Shown one piece after another: positions 5,178 through 6,447 of a stretch of 6,447 nt of DNA. Positions within the stretch are counted from its first letter, which is position 1; the number at the start of each line of letters is the position of its first letter. Source of the stretch: Phycisphaerae bacterium (GTDB taxonomy: Bacteria > Planctomycetota > Phycisphaerae > UBA1845 > PWPN01); the NCBI GenBank assembly GCA_003557125.1, contig PWPN01000231.1, positions 1 to 6,447 of the forward strand, in the 5' to 3' direction. Made by a program: the position numbers and the translations under genes. The notes beneath the pieces are model-generated. The model saw only the letters and a program-made list of their open reading frames with translations. It was not told the origin of the DNA and searched no databases.

Positions 5178-6447
5178 ATGGCAAAGCACAAACCCTCTGA
5201 TCGCGTGGGCGACGAGATGCCGCCGTCGTCACCCGTTCCCAGGAAATCCATCCCCAAAATCCCCACGGAAGTTCCGGGGCTCGATGAAATCCTGCAAGGC
5301 GGGCTGCCGGCGCAAAAGACGACCCTTATCAAGGGCTCGGCAGGCAGCGGCAAGACCGCCCTGGGGATGGAGCTCCTCTACCGTTTCGCCATGAAAGGCG
5401 ATCCGGTGATTCTCGTCACCTTCGAAGAAACCGCCGAGGCTGTCCGGCAGAATGCATTGGCGCTCGGCTGGGACTTCGCCGCGCTGGAGGCTGCGGGCAA
5501 ATGCTTCATCTGGAAGGCGGAGATCGACCGGCGGGCGGCCGCCAGCGGTGATTTCAATATCGATGCGATGCTGGCTGTGATCAAAGGCATTGCGGATCGG
5601 ATTAACGCCAGTCGGATCATGATCGATGCCATCGACGTGCTGTTGCATGTATTCGACGACCCGTCCAAGGAGCTCAACGAGCTTCATCGTCTGCACGATT
5701 GGCTGGTCGAGAATCAATTTACAGCGCTGCTGACTGCCAAGATTTTCGATCCATCGGGCAAATCGTCTCATTACGACATGCTCGACTACATGGCCGACTG
5801 TGTCGTGCTGTTGGATTTGCGCGTCCTCAACCAGGTTACGACACGCCGCATGCGGGTGGCCAAGTACCGCGGCTCGGGCTTCTGCTCCAACGAATACCCC
5901 TACCTCATCACGGAGGGGGGGAACGTCTTCATGCCGGTCACCGCGATGCAGCTTTCTCACAAACCGCTCGTCGATAAAGTCAGCAGCGGCCACGAATCGC
6001 TCGACGAGGCGCTCGGCGGCGGCTTCTTTCGGTCCTCCGGCATCCTGATCGCAGGACCGACCGGCAGCGGCAAGACCACGCTCGCTGCAACTTTCGCCCA
6101 ACACGCATGCGGTCGAGGCGAGAAAGTCCTCTATATCAGTTTTGAAGATTCGCAGGAGGCGATCATCAGTGCCATGTCATCGCCCGGCATCGACCTGAGC
6201 TCCGCGGCCGAGAGCGGGCTCCTCGAGTTTCGGACGATCATGCCGGAAGCCCTCGGCCCGGAAGAGCATCTCTACAAGGTGCGCCGATGCATCGAACGCT
6301 TTCAACCCGAACACCTCATCATCGATGCGATTTCCGCGTGCAATCGCATGGGCAGCGAACAGGCAGCCTACGATTTCCTGGTTCGCCTGGTCGATACCTG
6401 CAAGCGTCGCGGACTCACCTGCCTGATGACCAACCAGCTCGAATACA
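5178..6447 (+). CDS. KaiC-like double RecA-fold ATPase, C-terminus off the window
   Basis: A KaiC-family ATPase with two tandem RecA-type domains; 423 codons are present. Domain 1 (about 24-255): KIPTEVPGLDEILQGGLP, Walker A GSAGSGKT (53-60), acidic pair TFEET (Glu83, Glu84), Walker B RIMIDAID (Asp150). Domain 2 (about 264 onward): SSGHESLDEALGGG, Walker A GPTGSGKT (293-300), ISFEDS (Glu323, Asp324), Walker B LIIDAIS (Asp383). KaiC usually has two glutamates in the second-domain pair; here the second is aspartate. The sequence ends at TNQLEY, which matches the region just before the KaiC autophosphorylation sites, so kinase ability cannot be judged. ATG 5178 is the first start after an in-frame TGA at 5166; no clear Shine-Dalgarno precedes it. 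In non-cyanobacterial lineages KaiC-like proteins often work with KaiB or sensor kinases; none is in view. Family call is firm, but a clock role is not implied. Confidence 0.93.
   Translation, partial: MAKHKPSDRVGDEMPPSSPVPRKSIPKIPTEVPGLDEILQGGLPAQKTTLIKGSAGSGKTALGMELLYRFAMKGDPVILVTFEETAEAVRQNALALGWDFAALEAAGKCFIWKAEIDRRAAASGDFNIDAMLAVIKGIADRINASRIMIDAIDVLLHVFDDPSKELNELHRLHDWLVENQFTALLTAKIFDPSGKSSHYDMLDYMADCVVLLDLRVLNQVTTRRMRVAKYRGSGFCSNEYPYLITEGGNVFMPVTAMQLSHKPLVDKVSSGHESLDEALGGGFFRSSGILIAGPTGSGKTTLAATFAQHACGRGEKVLYISFEDSQEAIISAMSSPGIDLSSAAESGLLEFRTIMPEALGPEEHLYKVRRCIERFQPEHLIIDAISACNRMGSEQAAYDFLVRLVDTCKRRGLTCLMTNQLEY

Noticed and set aside
5229..6104. Open minus-strand frame of 291 codons
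   Set aside because: It is antisense to the KaiC-like gene, whose plus-strand frame has two Walker A motifs and two Walker B motifs.
4174..6447. A macro-domain plus KaiC-like defence or signalling system
   Set aside because: The two genes are about 460 bp apart with regulatory-looking sequence between them, and no toxin, nuclease or effector gene is present.

Overview
The window holds five protein genes on a GC-rich, densely coded bacterial chromosome segment. Two lie on the minus strand at the left: an M3-family oligoendopeptidase cut by the window edge, and purQ. Three lie on the plus strand: a VKOR-thioredoxin fusion, a macro-domain protein, and a KaiC-like double ATPase cut by the right edge. 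Nothing marks a plasmid, phage or transposon. The stand-alone PurQ, the VKOR-thioredoxin fusion, the KaiC-like ATPase and a short palindrome of the type dispersed in many planctomycete genomes suggest an environmental bacterium, perhaps a planctomycete (Phycisphaerae-like). That assignment is inference only.

Layout: (1) <1-1466, minus: zinc metallopeptidase with HEAGH motif. (2) 1467-1559: short gap with a small hairpin. (3) 1560-2360, minus: PurQ, the glutaminase subunit of FGAM synthase, complete catalytic triad. (4) 2361-2465: divergent intergenic region with a likely purQ promoter and, at its right end, a good ribosome binding site for the next gene. (5) 2466-4001, plus: membrane disulfide-forming enzyme, VKOR domain plus a fifth helix plus a DsbA-like thioredoxin domain. 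(6) 4002-4173: intergenic, with 14-bp tandem repeats ending in a perfect hairpin. (7) 4174-4719, plus: single macro-domain protein. (8) 4720-5177: about 460 bp with no confident gene, holding an 18-bp palindrome beside promoter-like hexamers and a doubtful 69-codon ORF. (9) 5178->6447, plus: KaiC-like protein with both Walker A sites, cut just before the region where KaiC phosphorylation sites would lie.

The genes do not form an evident shared pathway: purine synthesis, peptide breakdown, periplasmic disulfide formation, ADP-ribose metabolism and a KaiC-type signalling ATPase are side by side. I see no convincing new multi-gene system. The best second looks are the fusion oxidoreductase with its extra cysteines, the macro domain lacking the MacroD-type loop aspartate, the repeat/hairpin element, and the regulatory-looking gap before the KaiC-like gene.
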